Shown: in pieces, positions 43,695-55,145 of the stretch
Layout of the letters: each line of letters opens with the position of its first letter
How positions within the stretch are numbered: the stretch's first letter is position 1
DNA from: Rheinheimera riviphila
GTDB taxonomy: Bacteria > Pseudomonadota > Gammaproteobacteria > Enterobacterales > Alteromonadaceae
Length of the DNA: 64,000 bases
Direction: 5' to 3'
Assembly (NCBI RefSeq): GCF_004005945.1
Contig: NZ_SACS01000006.1
Coordinates: 62,001-126,000, forward strand
The notes under the pieces: model-generated
What the model saw: the letters and a program-made list of their open reading frames with translations, nothing else
What the model was told of the DNA's origin: nothing
Databases searched by the model: none
Position numbers and translations under genes: made by a program

Positions 43695-45848
43695 TTAAAC
43701 CGGGTAAAACACTTGGCCGTTGGCAGCCATAGCGCGGGTTTTGTCAGTCACCTGGTAGATTTCACCCAGGTGTGCGTATTGGTCAGCTAAAGCGACAAAG
43801 TTGGCCAGGCCAATGGTGTCGGCATAACGCAGCGGACCACCGCGAAACGGAGGGAAACCTAAACCGTAAATCAAGCCCATATCAGCTTCAGCTGCTGATG
43901 CCACAATGCCTTCTTCTAAACAACGGATCGCTTCGTTGATCATTGGCACCATAGTGCGGGCAATAATTTCATCGGCAGAGAAATCTTTGGCTAGTGCTGC
44001 GATGCCTGCTAACAAAGCGGCACTGGCAGCATCTAAGTCTTTTTTCGGTTTGCCTTTGGCGTCTTTACTGTACGCGTAAAAACCAACACCGTTTTTCTGA
44101 CCAAAACGCTGCGCATGATACATAGCGCTGACCGGATCGTTATCGACTTTGGCCATCCTTGTGGGGAAACCCGCGGCCATTACGTCGGTACAATGATGGG
44201 CGGTGTCTAAACCAACCACGTCCAGCAAATAGGCCGGGCCCATTGGCCAGCCGAATTGTTTTTCCATCACTTTATCGACTTTTGCAAAGTCAGCGCCATC
44301 CAGCACCAATTTGCTAAAACCAGCAAAATACGGGAACAACACGCGATTGACGTAAAAACCAGGGCAGTCGTTGACCACAATCGGCGATTTACCCATTTTG
44401 GCCGCATAAGCCACTACCGCAGCGATGGTTTCATCCGAGGTATCTTTACCACGGATAATTTCCACCAACGGCATTTGATGTACCGGGTTAAAGAAGTGCA
44501 TACCGCAGAAGCGGCTTGGATTTTCTAAATTCGCCGCTAAGGTATTGATAGAAATTGTTGAAGTGTTGGAAGTGATAATCGCATCCGGGCCCACCACCGA
44601 TTCGATTTCTTTTAGCACAGCGCCTTTGATTTTCGGGTTTTCGACTACGGCTTCGACCACGATGTCGACACCTTTGACGGTGTCGTTCGACAGTGTTGGC
44701 GTAATAGACGCAACCACTTTGGCCATACCGGCCGCGTCTAATCGTTTGCGCTCAACCAGTTTGCCTAACAGCTTAATGGCTTCGCCCATGCCCAATTGCA
44801 GTGCTTTGTCGTTGATGTCTTTCATCACCACCGGCACGCCTTTTGAGGCTGACTGGTACGCAATGCCACCACCCATAATGCCAGCGCCTAACACGGCGGC
44901 TTTGTTGATGGCTTTTTTCGCCAGTTTGCCGGCTTGTTTGGCTTTGCCTTTGATCAGCTGGTCGTTTAAAAACAAACCAATTTGCGCCGTGGCAGCATCG
45001 GTTTTGGCCAGTTTGGCAAAACCGGCGTTTTCCAGCGCCACAGCACCGGCACGGTCTAACCGCGCCGCTTTTTCAATGGTTTCAACCGCTAGCATCGGCG
45101 CCGGGTAATGTTTACCGGCGGTGGCGAACACCATGCCTTTGGCGGTGCTGAAGCTCATGGTGGCTTCGGTTTTATTTAGTTTCAGTGGCGATAACTTGGC
45201 TGCGCGCTTTTTGCGCCAGTCCAGCTTGCCGGCAATGGCGTCTTGCACCATCGATAAGGCTGCGGCCATCAGTTTATCCGGAGCAACCACGGCATCGACT
45301 GCGCCTTCTTTTAACGCTTGTTCAGCGCCACGCTCTTTACCGGTGGTGATCCATTCCATCGCGGTGTCTGCACCAACGATGCGTGGTAAACGAGCGGTAC
45401 CGCCAAAACCTGGCATCAGGCCCAGTTTCACTTCAGGTAAACCGATTTTGGTGCTGGTGTCAGCCACGCGGTAATCCGCGGTCAATGACCATTCACAACC
45501 GCCGCCTAAGGCAAAACCTTTTAATGCAACGACGGTTGGAACTGGTAAGTCTTCGGCAAGGTCGAAGATGTCTGACGCTTGTTTAATCCACGGGATTAAA
45601 TCGGCTTCTGGTTTTTGGAAAGTGGCAAGGAATTCAGTAATATCAGCACCAACGATAAAGGTTTCTTTGCTGCTGTTGTAAATCAGGCCTTTGAGTTTTT
45701 CATCTTTATGCAGGATTTCCAGCGCTGCGCGGCAATCAGCCAGCGTTTGCTGGTCAAATTTATTTACCGAGCCGGCTGCGTTAAAGGTAAACTCGGCAAT
45801 ACCGTCGGCAATGTATTGCACGGTAATGCTGGAACTCTGGTAGATCAT
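43695..45848 (-). CDS. fadB: Multifunctional beta-oxidation protein FadB
   Basis: A 717-aa alpha subunit. An N-terminal crotonase domain ([19 protein letters not shown]) provides enoyl-CoA hydratase/isomerase. From about residue 310 lies the 3-hydroxyacyl-CoA dehydrogenase Rossmann fold ([17 protein letters not shown]), with the catalytic His in GMHFFNPV. E. coli FadB is 729 aa. First gene of the fadBA operon; a PsrA-like box lies about 110 bp upstream. Confidence 0.97.
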   Translation of the reverse strand: MIYQSSSITVQYIADGIAEFTFNAAGSVNKFDQQTLADCRAALEILHKDEKLKGLIYNSSKETFIVGADITEFLATFQKPEADLIPWIKQASDIFDLAEDLPVPTVVALKGFALGGGCEWSLTADYRVADTSTKIGLPEVKLGLMPGFGGTARLPRIVGADTAMEWITTGKERGAEQALKEGAVDAVVAPDKLMAAALSMVQDAIAGKLDWRKKRAAKLSPLKLNKTEATMSFSTAKGMVFATAGKHYPAPMLAVETIEKAARLDRAGAVALENAGFAKLAKTDAATAQIGLFLNDQLIKGKAKQAGKLAKKAINKAAVLGAGIMGGGIAYQSASKGVPVVMKDINDKALQLGMGEAIKLLGKLVERKRLDAAGMAKVVASITPTLSNDTVKGVDIVVEAVVENPKIKGAVLKEIESVVGPDAIITSNTSTISINTLAANLENPSRFCGMHFFNPVHQMPLVEIIRGKDTSDETIAAVVAYAAKMGKSPIVVNDCPGFYVNRVLFPYFAGFSKLVLDGADFAKVDKVMEKQFGWPMGPAYLLDVVGLDTAHHCTDVMAAGFPTRMAKVDNDPVSAMYHAQRFGQKNGVGFYAYSKDAKGKPKKDLDAASAALLAGIAALAKDFSADEIIARTMVPMINEAIRCLEEGIVASAAEADMGLIYGLGFPPFRGGPLRYADTIGLANFVALADQYAHLGEIYQVTDKTRAMAANGQVFYPV

Positions 45849-45958
45849 GGATGTTCTCCTTCGTCGCGTAGGTGACAGATGCTTTTATTTTCGCAACAGG
45901 TCAGATGAGTCTTGTGCGGGTCCAGTGTGTCGCGGTTCAGAAAAAAATTCAACCGTTA

Positions 45959-45976
45959 ATTAAACGCTTGTTTGAA
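45959..45976. promoter_or_regulatory. PsrA-like operator upstream of fadB
   Basis: ATTAAAC-GCTT-GTTTGAA resembles the TTCAAAC-N4-GTTTGAA box of PsrA, the TetR-type fatty-acid regulator of many Alteromonadales. The right half is exact and the left differs at two positions. It lies between fadB and slt. Confidence 0.5.
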
Positions 45977-46019
45977 TTTGCCGTCGACGCCTGTGTAACT
46001 ATAGGTGGTATTTATACAG

Positions 46020-47969
46020 ATGTGGCAAGCTAACTTCGGGTTTTCCGGAACAACCGCGCTTAGGCAATCGGCAGCTTTGCTGGCAACTGCTTTGGTATTT
46101 TTGTGCAGTATCAGTGCCTTAGCTGCACCTTCTGATCAGGTGCTGCGCGAGCGTTTCCTCAAAGCCGAAAAGACCATTCATAAAGTCACACCAGAGCAAG
46201 CCGGCAAGATGCTGCGCGATTTACATCAGTATCCGCTCAAGCCCTATATCGAACTGGAAGTGCTAAGCCGCTCGCTGAAAGACACCGTTAAAGTCAAAGA
46301 GTTCATTAAACGCCACCAAGGCACGCCGCTGGAGTGGACCTTAAAAAAACGCTGGTTGATGTATCTGGCCGGTGTTGGTTTAACTCAACCTTATTTAAAA
46401 AACTATGCGATGGGCACCGATGTGGTGCTGGATTGTTACGCATTGCAATTGCGCCTGATCAATCAGCCGCCGGCCGACGTGTGGCCGGAAGTGACGCAGC
46501 TGTGGACCGTCGGTAAATCGTTGCCAAAAGAATGTGATGCGCTGTTTAGTAAATGGCAAAAAGCCGGTCAGCGCACGCCGGAAGTGATTTGGGCACGCTT
46601 GAGTAAAGTGGCCGATGGTGGTGATACCCGGATTATTCCGTACCTGCGTACCTTGCTGCCGAAAAACCTGCAGTACCTTGGTGATAAATGGAAACATGCC
46701 ATTGAAAACCCAGGGTTAGTACAACGGCAAAAATTCCTGCCGCTGAAACATCGTTGGGAGCGGGAAATTCTGGCTTATGCGCTGAAAAAGATGGTCTGGA
46801 AACAACCAGAGCAAGCGCTGCGCGTCTGGCAACGGTTTGAATCCGATCCGCAATTTACCAAGTCGCAGCGGATTGATGTGGCGCGGCAATTTGCCATTGC
46901 GCTGGCCAGTAAAGACGACCCGCGCGCCGCCAAATTTATGCCGATGGTGCCGGTTGAGCTCAAAGACGACTTATTTATTCAGTGGCAACTGACCTGGTTA
47001 CTGCGACAAAACCAATGGCAACAAGTGCAGGATTTGATTCTGGAATTGCCGGCGGAAAGTCAAAGTGACGATAGCCTGCAGTACTGGCTGGCGCGGGCGT
47101 ACCAGCAAACCGGCTTGCTGGAAAAAGGCGATCAACTGCTGGCTAATGTTGCGGTGCAACGCAGTTATTATGGCTTTATGGCGGCAGCAAAACTGGGGCT
47201 GAAACCGAGTCTGGCGCACCGGCCGGTGCCGATTAGCGCTGAGCAATATCAGGCGTTTAAAAAGAGTGATTCGATTGTCCGGATGTATGAATGGCAGGCG
47301 ATTGGCCGGCCGAATGCCGCCAAACGTGAGCTGAGTTTCCTGCAAAAGTACGGCTCCGAGACGCAAAAGTTTGGCGCTGCCAAATACGCCTACGATAAAG
47401 GCTGGTACGACAGAGCGATTTTTGCGCTGGCCGATGCCGGTTATTGGGATGATGTTGATATGCGCTTCCCAATGGTGTTTAACAACGAAATTCAAAAGCA
47501 TGCCAAAGCCGCCCGGGTTGATCCGGCCTGGGCAATGGCGATTACCCGCCGCGAAAGTACCTTTATTCCAACGGCGAAGTCGCCGGTCGGCGCCCATGGT
47601 TTAATGCAAATTATGCCGCAAACCGCCAAGCATATTACTGGTCGACGAGTGCCGGTGCAGAACCTGTACAACCCCAATACCAATATCGATATGGGTACCG
47701 ATTATCTCAACTACTTAATGCGCCAGAACAATAACAATCTGGTATTCGCGACTGCTTCTTATAATGCCGGTTACAGCAGAGTGAAAACCTGGCTGCCGAA
47801 AAACCGCCAGATGCCACTGGATATCTGGATTGAAACGATTCCGTTTAAAGAAACCCGCGAGTACGTTAAAGCGGTACTGGCCTATTATCAGATTTACAAT
47901 ATCCGGATGAATCAGCCACGGGATGTGTTTGTGCCTTTGAGTACGATGCAGGTAGGCGAGACGACCTGA
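46020..47969 (+). CDS. slt: Soluble lytic murein transglycosylase Slt70
   Basis: A 649-aa periplasmic enzyme. An N-terminal signal (about 1-40, SISALA) precedes a long alpha-superhelical U/L domain (about 45-480). The C-terminal SLT domain has catalytic Glu512 (TRRESTFIP), SPVGAHGLMQIMP, and ATASYNAGYSRVKTWL. It cleaves peptidoglycan to 1,6-anhydromuropeptides. AGGTGG lies upstream of the ATG at 46020; a GTG at 46005 is also possible. Confidence 0.92.
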   Translation: MWQANFGFSGTTALRQSAALLATALVFLCSISALAAPSDQVLRERFLKAEKTIHKVTPEQAGKMLRDLHQYPLKPYIELEVLSRSLKDTVKVKEFIKRHQGTPLEWTLKKRWLMYLAGVGLTQPYLKNYAMGTDVVLDCYALQLRLINQPPADVWPEVTQLWTVGKSLPKECDALFSKWQKAGQRTPEVIWARLSKVADGGDTRIIPYLRTLLPKNLQYLGDKWKHAIENPGLVQRQKFLPLKHRWEREILAYALKKMVWKQPEQALRVWQRFESDPQFTKSQRIDVARQFAIALASKDDPRAAKFMPMVPVELKDDLFIQWQLTWLLRQNQWQQVQDLILELPAESQSDDSLQYWLARAYQQTGLLEKGDQLLANVAVQRSYYGFMAAAKLGLKPSLAHRPVPISAEQYQAFKKSDSIVRMYEWQAIGRPNAAKRELSFLQKYGSETQKFGAAKYAYDKGWYDRAIFALADAGYWDDVDMRFPMVFNNEIQKHAKAARVDPAWAMAITRRESTFIPTAKSPVGAHGLMQIMPQTAKHITGRRVPVQNLYNPNTNIDMGTDYLNYLMRQNNNNLVFATASYNAGYSRVKTWLPKNRQMPLDIWIETIPFKETREYVKAVLAYYQIYNIRMNQPRDVFVPLSTMQVGETT

Positions 47970-48067
47970 TTGCTGCTGGCGCAGTGATTGCAGTATTCTT
48001 GATGCCGGATAAGATGAATATGTACATGCCGTTTTGCTGCTCGCGAACACGGCATTGCCAATAATAA

Positions 48068-49408
<1,341 letters not shown>

Positions 49409-49415
49409 GGAAGCG

Positions 49416-50417
49416 TTAACGGCAACTGGTCGTTTGCATGCGCCACTGTGTTGGCGTAATGCCCTGCCATTTATGGAATGCGCGCTGGAATGAGTTCACC
49501 TCCTCAAAGCCTAAGTAAAATGCAATTTCACCCGGTTCCATTTTGGTGTGGCTCAGTAGCTGGCAGGCGGTATCGCAGCGCACAGTATCCAAAATACTTT
49601 GGTAGCTGGTGTGAGCCTCAGTTAAACGCCGTTGTAAAGTTCGCGGACTCAGACATAACTGGCGCGCCACAGCTTCAATACTGGGACGTTCACCGCGCAT
49701 CATCCGGATCAGCAGGTTTTTGACTTGCTCGTCGAACGAGGGGGGCGACGCGCTGGCAAGCTGCAGATCAAGTCCCGGCACTAAAGCCGCGACGAGGTCT
49801 TGATTGCCGGTGACAAAGCGCTCCTCGAGCCTTTCATTGGTGTACACGAGCGCATCATGTTCCATGTCTATGAGCACTTCACAGCCAAAATACTCAGCAA
49901 AACGCACCATGTCGCTTCTTGCATGTTTAAGTTCAACACGCAGCGGCGTCATGTTTTTACCTGTTCCGCAGCGCAACAATAGCTGGATATTGGCAAAGGC
50001 GGCGTCTGTCAAAGCGCATGGCGCCGGATCGTTTGCCCACAACCAGTGAAAGCTGATTCGGGTCGAATCATCGTCTGATTTCACCACAATGGTCTCAGGG
50101 CAGGTCAGCCGTTTGTATCTTGCCAGCCTTGTTAATGCATCTTTGAAAGTGTCGGAGTGCAGCGCGGCGAATGACGCTGGGTCAAACTGATCCGGACGCG
50201 CTTCACCACCCAGCCGCAAACCAATCAGTTTGTCGTTACTCACTTTTCCAATCGCAGCCCACAAAGCAAAATACTGGCTTGTCGTGAGTGTCATTTTCAC
50301 AGGCTGGTGCAGCAACAGTGAGATCCCTGCCTGGTGTAATATTTGTGCAACGTCCAGCCCCAAATGAGCGAGCCGATGAAGTCCGGGGGCGAAGAGCGGT
50401 ATCCGATCTGCGATCAT
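49416..50417 (-). CDS. AraC-family regulator (arabinose-binding-like N-domain)
   Basis: A 333-aa protein. An N-terminal OruR/ArgR-like sensing domain (about 1-220) is followed by a C-terminal AraC DNA-binding region: SIEAVARQLCLSPRTLQRRLTEAHTSYQSIL and GEIAFYLGFEEVNSFQRAFHKWQGITPTQWR. AAGGA precedes the ATG at 50417; the frame further up overlaps other sequence and is spurious. It lies 70 bp downstream of the SDR gene on the same strand and may regulate it. Confidence 0.88.
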   Translation of the reverse strand: MIADRIPLFAPGLHRLAHLGLDVAQILHQAGISLLLHQPVKMTLTTSQYFALWAAIGKVSNDKLIGLRLGGEARPDQFDPASFAALHSDTFKDALTRLARYKRLTCPETIVVKSDDDSTRISFHWLWANDPAPCALTDAAFANIQLLLRCGTGKNMTPLRVELKHARSDMVRFAEYFGCEVLIDMEHDALVYTNERLEERFVTGNQDLVAALVPGLDLQLASASPPSFDEQVKNLLIRMMRGERPSIEAVARQLCLSPRTLQRRLTEAHTSYQSILDTVRCDTACQLLSHTKMEPGEIAFYLGFEEVNSFQRAFHKWQGITPTQWRMQTTSCR

Positions 50418-50487
50418 GGCGGTCCTTGGTGATTGCTGGTTGTTTGGTTGCGAAAGCAGAAAAGTCGCTACCGTCTTTGCCGCGCTT

Positions 50488-51396
50488 TTAAGGCTTTGGT
50501 TTACCAACCTCGAGTTTGGCCAGATTGCTGCCAAATAGCCATTTAGCGAATGAAATTTCCACCGGAGACAACGGGTGTAGCAGCGCACGAAGTTGCATTT
50601 TTTGAAACATCCGCTCTGGCAAGATAGCTTTTAGAAATGAATATAGCTTGGCATCACCACCTGAAATAATATGGAGCCTGCCTTTGGTTCTGGTCGCGGC
50701 TTGAAAAATTTCGTTGGCAATATTATCAGGAGCCGTCACGCTTGAAATCGAACTCTGGGCTGATAAAAATGTTGTGAAATACTTGGCATAAGGTGCAAAT
50801 CCAGGGTTTTTCACATCAGCACCATCATCCAATTTGGTAAATATTCCGGTGGCATGCAAGCCAGGATAAATTGCCTTGACTTCGATGTTGTAAGGCGCAA
50901 GTTCAATCCCAAGACTTTCCGTCATGCCGCGCACTGCCCATTTGCTGCTGCCATAACCGGCAATGTATGGGTAGTTAAACTGAGCGCTGGCCGACGCTAG
51001 ATTGATAAATATCCCGGAAGATTTGCTGCGAAAATGCGGAATAAATGCCTTAATGACCGCAAATACACCAAATACGTTGGTGTCAAACTGTCGCTTGATT
51101 TGCTCCATGCTGGATGTTTCAGTCGGCCCCATCAGGCAGTAACCTGCATTATTCACGACAACATCAACACTGCCAAACTTGGCTATAACGGCCTCGGCGA
51201 CAGCCTCTACCTGCAGAGTGTCAGTCACGTCTAAGGCATACAGTGTGACATTTGGGTATTCCTGAAACAGCTCGCGATGCGTAGCCAAGTTGCGCACTGT
51301 TGCGGCCACCTGCCAACCAGCTTTGGCAAATCGTTCGACGGTTGCTTTGCCAAAGCCCGAGTTAGTTCCGGTAATGAAAATGGTTTTGCGTGACAT
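50488..51396 (-). CDS. Short-chain dehydrogenase/reductase
   Basis: A 302-aa SDR with T-G-x3-G-x-G (ITGTNSGFGKATVERF), NNAG (VVNNAGYCLMGPTE), a Ser in LASASAQFNYP and Y-x3-K in YGSSKWAVRG. AGGAA lies 7 nt before the ATG. Substrate unknown; oxidoreductases of this kind act on alcohols, ketones or steroid-like molecules. Pairs with the AraC regulator. Confidence 0.88.
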   Translation of the reverse strand: MSRKTIFITGTNSGFGKATVERFAKAGWQVAATVRNLATHRELFQEYPNVTLYALDVTDTLQVEAVAEAVIAKFGSVDVVVNNAGYCLMGPTETSSMEQIKRQFDTNVFGVFAVIKAFIPHFRSKSSGIFINLASASAQFNYPYIAGYGSSKWAVRGMTESLGIELAPYNIEVKAIYPGLHATGIFTKLDDGADVKNPGFAPYAKYFTTFLSAQSSISSVTAPDNIANEIFQAATRTKGRLHIISGGDAKLYSFLKAILPERMFQKMQLRALLHPLSPVEISFAKWLFGSNLAKLEVGKPKP

Positions 51397-51728
51397 CGTG
51401 ATTCCTGTGCAAGCTGCGTGGTGCATTCAATAACGCTATCTTCCAGCATCAGATATATTTTCAGAAATCACATCGCGCCATTTTTATATCCGATTGCGCC
51501 AATCTTCAAGGCAGCAAAGCGATCTATACAACCATTTTATTTTATTGGCTAACTCGCCGGATCCGCTGAAAAATCGCAAGGTGTTTGATTAGCATTTGGT
51601 GAACTTTACTTCGGCGTACTACCACTGACGTGGTGAGTGCGCCCTACACAAGCATATGATTTTACTTTAAAAAGTAGGGCCGACTCACCGAGTCCGCCGT
51701 TTCGTCACTCGCGGCGTACTATTCCCGG
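51397..51728. other. Intergenic region with REPIN-like repeat
   Basis: About 332 bp with no gene. The left third is the SDR upstream region; 51613-51720 is a diverged REPIN-type repeat just past the receptor stop. Confidence 0.65.
51613..51720. repeat. REPIN-type repeat, diverged copy
   Basis: GGCGTACTACCAC...GTGGTGAGTGCGCCCTAC, an AT-rich spacer, then GTAGGGCCGACTCACCGAGTCCGCC and a further GCGGCGTACTA. It is the same two-arm plan as 54861-54953, with changes that mostly keep the stems. Confidence 0.65.
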
Positions 51729-54353
51729 CTAAAACTGATAATTCACCGACAAATTCACCACCCGGCCGCGTAGGTTGTACAGGCTGGTGTCGAAATAGTC
51801 GCCGCCTGCTGCAACGTCAAATGGTGGATCGCGATCCAGCAGATTGTTGACGGACAAGGTCAGTACCGTATCGGTAAAACCCAGGTAATTGACTTGGCTA
51901 TTCCACTGGGTATAACTGGCAACCTGCAGTTTTAACCCCAGATTGCTGCTGGCGGTGACCACTTTTTGGCGATAACCGCTGGTGAAATCGGCACTCAGAT
52001 TTGCTTGCCAATCGCCGTGCTGCCAGTTCACGCTGCTATTGCCGCGCCAATCCGGCAAAGCGCCAAACTGATTATTGCCCGCGCCATCAATTTCCGGTTG
52101 ACCGGCGACCAGTGCCTGTTTGTAATCCAAAAGCCGCGACCAGACGGTTTTAAACTTCAGCTGATGGCCGCCCGCCAACTGCAGTTGGTAATTGGCGTCG
52201 ATATCAAAACCCGAAGTGGTGCGGGTGCCCTGATTTTTGTATTGATTGGTGATGAGCTGCAAGCGGCCCTGGGCGTCACGGCGGATACGATCGGCAAACA
52301 AACTTTCGTTATTGATAATGTACTGGGCATTGTCCGGACCAATGATTTGATCCTGCTCAATCCGGAACACATCCACCCCAATACTGGCGTGTTGCTGAAA
52401 CGACCAAATGACACCGGCATTGAGGTTGTTCGAACGCTCAGCCTGCAACTCATTATTGCCACTGCGGATACTGGTGAAACCACGGCGGGAACCGGGTTCC
52501 AACGGATCTTTCGGGTCAATCACAGTGCCATAACTGATGGTGTTGCTGTCGGCAATTTCCGGCAACGACGGTGCCCGGAAGCCGCGGGACCAGGAACCGC
52601 GCAGCAGCCAATCGTCACTCAGCACATAATGCAGCCCCAGTTTTGGTGAAACTGCACTGCCGGAATCGTCATAGTGATCGGCGCGACCGGCAACACTGGC
52701 GGTTAGATCGGTATAAAGCGGCACACTGAATTCAGCAAAACCGGCCAGTAATTCCCGCTCACCCTTCACCAGATTAATAGCCGGGCGTAATTCGGTGCCT
52801 GACAACACTTCCGGTGACGTACCGGCGTCCATTGTTTCGCGGCGTAAATCGACACCGCTGGCAAAGCCAAGTGGACCGTAAGGCAGTTCCAGCAAAATGG
52901 TGCTGGCGGTCAGGTTAAGTGAAGACAGCTGATACTGGCCCGGACGCCGGGTTTGCAAACGCAGTTTATCCAGCACTTCGGCCGAATTCTGGCGACCATC
53001 AAAACGATAGCTGCCGTTGGCCAGTGCTTTTTCGAACTCGTAACGATTGACGAAGTTGCCTGCATATTCCCGCTGTAAGCTCGAAGATTGCAGCGCATTA
53101 ATGTTGATGTCCCAGTCTTCACCCTGATATTTCAGGCCGGCCAGCACCCGGTTAAAAATCTGGTTGTTTGATTTCAGCCGTGGCCCTAAATCAAACAAAG
53201 TGTATTCAAATGGCAGTGCTTTATTGCTGGGGTTATCGGGGTGGCCGACCGGTAATGCCGTTGCAATATCGACCAGACTACCGCTCGATTGCTGATAAGC
53301 ACGCAGGCCTGGGCCGACCGTCAGCGGCGCGCCAAAAGTCATCGCTGAATCGTTGTAGCTGTACAACACTTCCGCCGTTGCCTGCCATTGGTCGTTCAAC
53401 TGAAAAGTGCCGTTGATGGAGGCCTGGCGCCGGGTGACTTCAGGTTGCAAACTGTTAAATGGCTGGGTATTAAAGGCACAGACCGAACCGGTTTGGCCAC
53501 TTCCTGGGGTAGCAAAATCACTGCGTGGCCGAAGGATCGAACCTTGCGGGCAGTTAGTCACCGGCACAGGCAGCGCCGGATTGGCTAAAAACGCGCCACC
53601 AGCGGTGCTCCAGCCCGCTAACCGGCCACCCGGTAAATGGCGGAAATCACCCGATTTTAATAAGTCGCGTTGATCAGCGGTTAAGTGCTCGCGGCTGAAC
53701 CAATCCAGACTCAGGCTTAGGTTATAACCATCGCTATCGACATCACCAATACCGGTCACCAGACCCGCCGAATATTGCGCCAGTCCGCCCGCCGTGGCGT
53801 TACCGGCCGCTGCACTGAGGCTGGTTTGCTGATAATCTTTTTTCAGAATAATGTTCACCACCCCGGCAATGGCGTCTGAACCATAAACCGCCGAAGCGCC
53901 GTCTTTTAATACTTCGACCCGCTCGACTGAACTTAATGGCAAAGCATTCAGATCAACAAAATTGTCCTGGGTATTGAGGGCAAAACCATAACTGGAAACT
54001 CGCTGGCCGTTCACCAGCACCAGGGTGTTTTTCGGACTTAAGCCGCGTAAACCGATCGAAGCCGAACCTGCGGAAAAACTGCCGGTGTATTGCTCGTCAA
54101 AGCTGTTGCCCGAGTTGATGGTCAGGTCGCGCAGCACATCGGTCAGTGTGACTTTGCCGCTCTGGCGGATTTCGTCGCCGGTGAGCAGCAATAACGGCGT
54201 GGCGTTTTCCTGATCCACGCGTTTGATATGCGAGCCGGTAATAGCAATTCGCTCGGGCAGAACTTCGGCGCTGCTGATGTCTTCAGCAAATACAGGCTGT
54301 AACAATACCGGACCGCTCAGCGCAAATGCGACAGCAGAAAACTTAAACTTCAT
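51729..54353 (-). CDS. TonB-dependent receptor with upstream Cys-rich leader ORF
   Basis: An 874-aa receptor. The signal peptide ends at about residue 24 (QPVFA); the plug is RIAITGSHIKRVDQENATP, GLRGLSPKNTLVLVNGQR and AVYGSDAIAGVVNIILKKDY; the barrel ends RGRVVNLSVNYQF. GAGG lies 7 nt before the ATG at 54353. It is closely similar in plan to the 866-aa receptor at 23.6 kb. A 46-codon ORF ending in four Cys codons sits 121 bp upstream on the same strand, so expression may be attenuated by translation of that leader. Confidence 0.92.
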   Translation of the reverse strand: MKFKFSAVAFALSGPVLLQPVFAEDISSAEVLPERIAITGSHIKRVDQENATPLLLLTGDEIRQSGKVTLTDVLRDLTINSGNSFDEQYTGSFSAGSASIGLRGLSPKNTLVLVNGQRVSSYGFALNTQDNFVDLNALPLSSVERVEVLKDGASAVYGSDAIAGVVNIILKKDYQQTSLSAAAGNATAGGLAQYSAGLVTGIGDVDSDGYNLSLSLDWFSREHLTADQRDLLKSGDFRHLPGGRLAGWSTAGGAFLANPALPVPVTNCPQGSILRPRSDFATPGSGQTGSVCAFNTQPFNSLQPEVTRRQASINGTFQLNDQWQATAEVLYSYNDSAMTFGAPLTVGPGLRAYQQSSGSLVDIATALPVGHPDNPSNKALPFEYTLFDLGPRLKSNNQIFNRVLAGLKYQGEDWDININALQSSSLQREYAGNFVNRYEFEKALANGSYRFDGRQNSAEVLDKLRLQTRRPGQYQLSSLNLTASTILLELPYGPLGFASGVDLRRETMDAGTSPEVLSGTELRPAINLVKGERELLAGFAEFSVPLYTDLTASVAGRADHYDDSGSAVSPKLGLHYVLSDDWLLRGSWSRGFRAPSLPEIADSNTISYGTVIDPKDPLEPGSRRGFTSIRSGNNELQAERSNNLNAGVIWSFQQHASIGVDVFRIEQDQIIGPDNAQYIINNESLFADRIRRDAQGRLQLITNQYKNQGTRTTSGFDIDANYQLQLAGGHQLKFKTVWSRLLDYKQALVAGQPEIDGAGNNQFGALPDWRGNSSVNWQHGDWQANLSADFTSGYRQKVVTASSNLGLKLQVASYTQWNSQVNYLGFTDTVLTLSVNNLLDRDPPFDVAAGGDYFDTSLYNLRGRVVNLSVNYQF

Positions 54354-54474
54354 GATCAACCTCAAAAAAATCAACGTGCCGCTGGCGAAAAGCCGTGCAG
54401 CATCACAGGCAAAACCTGTCGGATAAAAAAATACGTGGGGGTGTCAGCTTATCGTGCTGACCAATAACGCAGGA
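54354..54474 (-). promoter_or_regulatory. Leader between Cys-rich ORF and receptor gene
   Basis: On the leftward strand it contains a GTCAGC/GCTGAC hairpin (about 54443-54461), a T7 tract about 10 nt later, and an ACAGG/CCTGT hairpin just before the receptor ribosome site. These are candidate attenuation elements; no textbook terminator is formed. Confidence 0.45.
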
Positions 54475-54615
54475 TCAGCAGCAACAACAACTGCCGGCGA
54501 CCACTGACAGGCGCTGGTGGCACATTCGTGGCTGACAACAATCGACCGTCAGTTGGCTGACGTATGGGTCTTGTGGGTATGCGCGTTGAAAAGGCGCCTT
54601 GGTAAAAATATTCAT
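54475..54615 (-). CDS. 46-aa Cys-rich leader peptide ending in four Cys
   Basis: ATG at 54615 with AGGA 8-9 nt upstream; stop TGA at 54475-54477. The peptide starts MNIFTKAPFQRAYP, has a CC pair at 26-27, C at 32, and ends GSCCCC-stop, seven Cys of 46 residues, encoded by both TGT and TGC. Poly-Cys short ORFs act as cysteine-responsive attenuators in mycobacteria, and Cys-rich upstream ORFs control copper- or sulfur-linked genes in other bacteria (established elsewhere). Here it precedes a TonB receptor gene. An alternative is a free Cys-rich or metal-binding peptide. Read directly from the sequence; function inferred. Confidence 0.6.
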   Translation of the reverse strand: MNIFTKAPFQRAYPQDPYVSQLTVDCCQPRMCHQRLSVVAGSCCCC

Positions 54616-54824
54616 GTACGGAATCCTATCATAACTGCTTCAGGCTTCCGGAGGTCCGGTGAGCAACAAGGTCTGGTGGCGCTAACACAGTGTGATGTTG
54701 TTGTGTAAAATAACATCCATTTAGCCGTCCAGATGTCGGCGGCATTCTACTGAGGATTTCTAATAAACCAAAGTGTTTTTTGCGCGGCTTGTTATTCTAT
54801 TTGGTTATATGTATTTTCCAGAAT

Positions 54825-54858
54825 GGCGTACTACCGCGGGCGTGGCGAGTGACACCAT
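54825..54858. repeat. Partial REP arm
   Basis: GGCGTACTACCGC...GTGGCGAGTG repeats the left arm of the adjacent REPIN (54861-54953), giving a tandem of arms. Confidence 0.5.
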
Positions 54859-54860
54859 GC

Positions 54861-54953
54861 GGCGTACTACCGCTGACGCGGTGAGTAGCGCCCTACGCAA
54901 GTATTTGATTTGAATTCTAAAAAGTAGGGCGGACTCACCGGAGGTAGTCCGCC
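54861..54953. repeat. REPIN-type repeat (two inverted GTAG REPs)
   Basis: A 93-bp element. Right arm: GTAG then GGCGGACT...AGTCCGCC hairpin. Left arm: inverse GTAG then GGCGCTACTCACCGC...GCGGTAGTACGCC hairpin. A 26-bp AT-rich spacer separates them. An identical copy is at 56902-56994. Confidence 0.8.
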
Positions 54954-55133
54954 GTTAAGCCATTACGCGTCATATCAAAACAGCGATTGTGTTTAAAGCC
55001 CTGCTGCAACCATCTGCTTGATCTTGCAAGCTTTTTCAAAATGGTCCAGCTGATGGGTTTGGATCCACCAGGTTGCCGCTTCCATCAGTAGTTCCGGATC
55101 GTCATTCTTATTGGCAAAAAATGCGTAAAAAGA
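54861..55133 (+). repeat. 273-bp perfect direct repeat, left copy
   Basis: Identical base for base to 56902-57174 (offset 2,041 bp). It contains the REPIN and the 3' end of the small gene annotated at 57034-57261. Similarity fades gradually beyond the right edge. Confidence 0.95.
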
Positions 55134-55145
55134 TAAGCCGACCGA
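54993..55145 (-). pseudogene. 5'-truncated copy of the 75-aa gene
   Basis: Fifty codons from SVGLSFYAFF to the stop match the gene at 57034-57261. Upstream of SVGLS an in-frame TAA (55146-55148) interrupts. The first codons of the remnant differ only by synonymous changes, so it derives from a diverged allele rather than a simple recent duplication. Confidence 0.85.
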
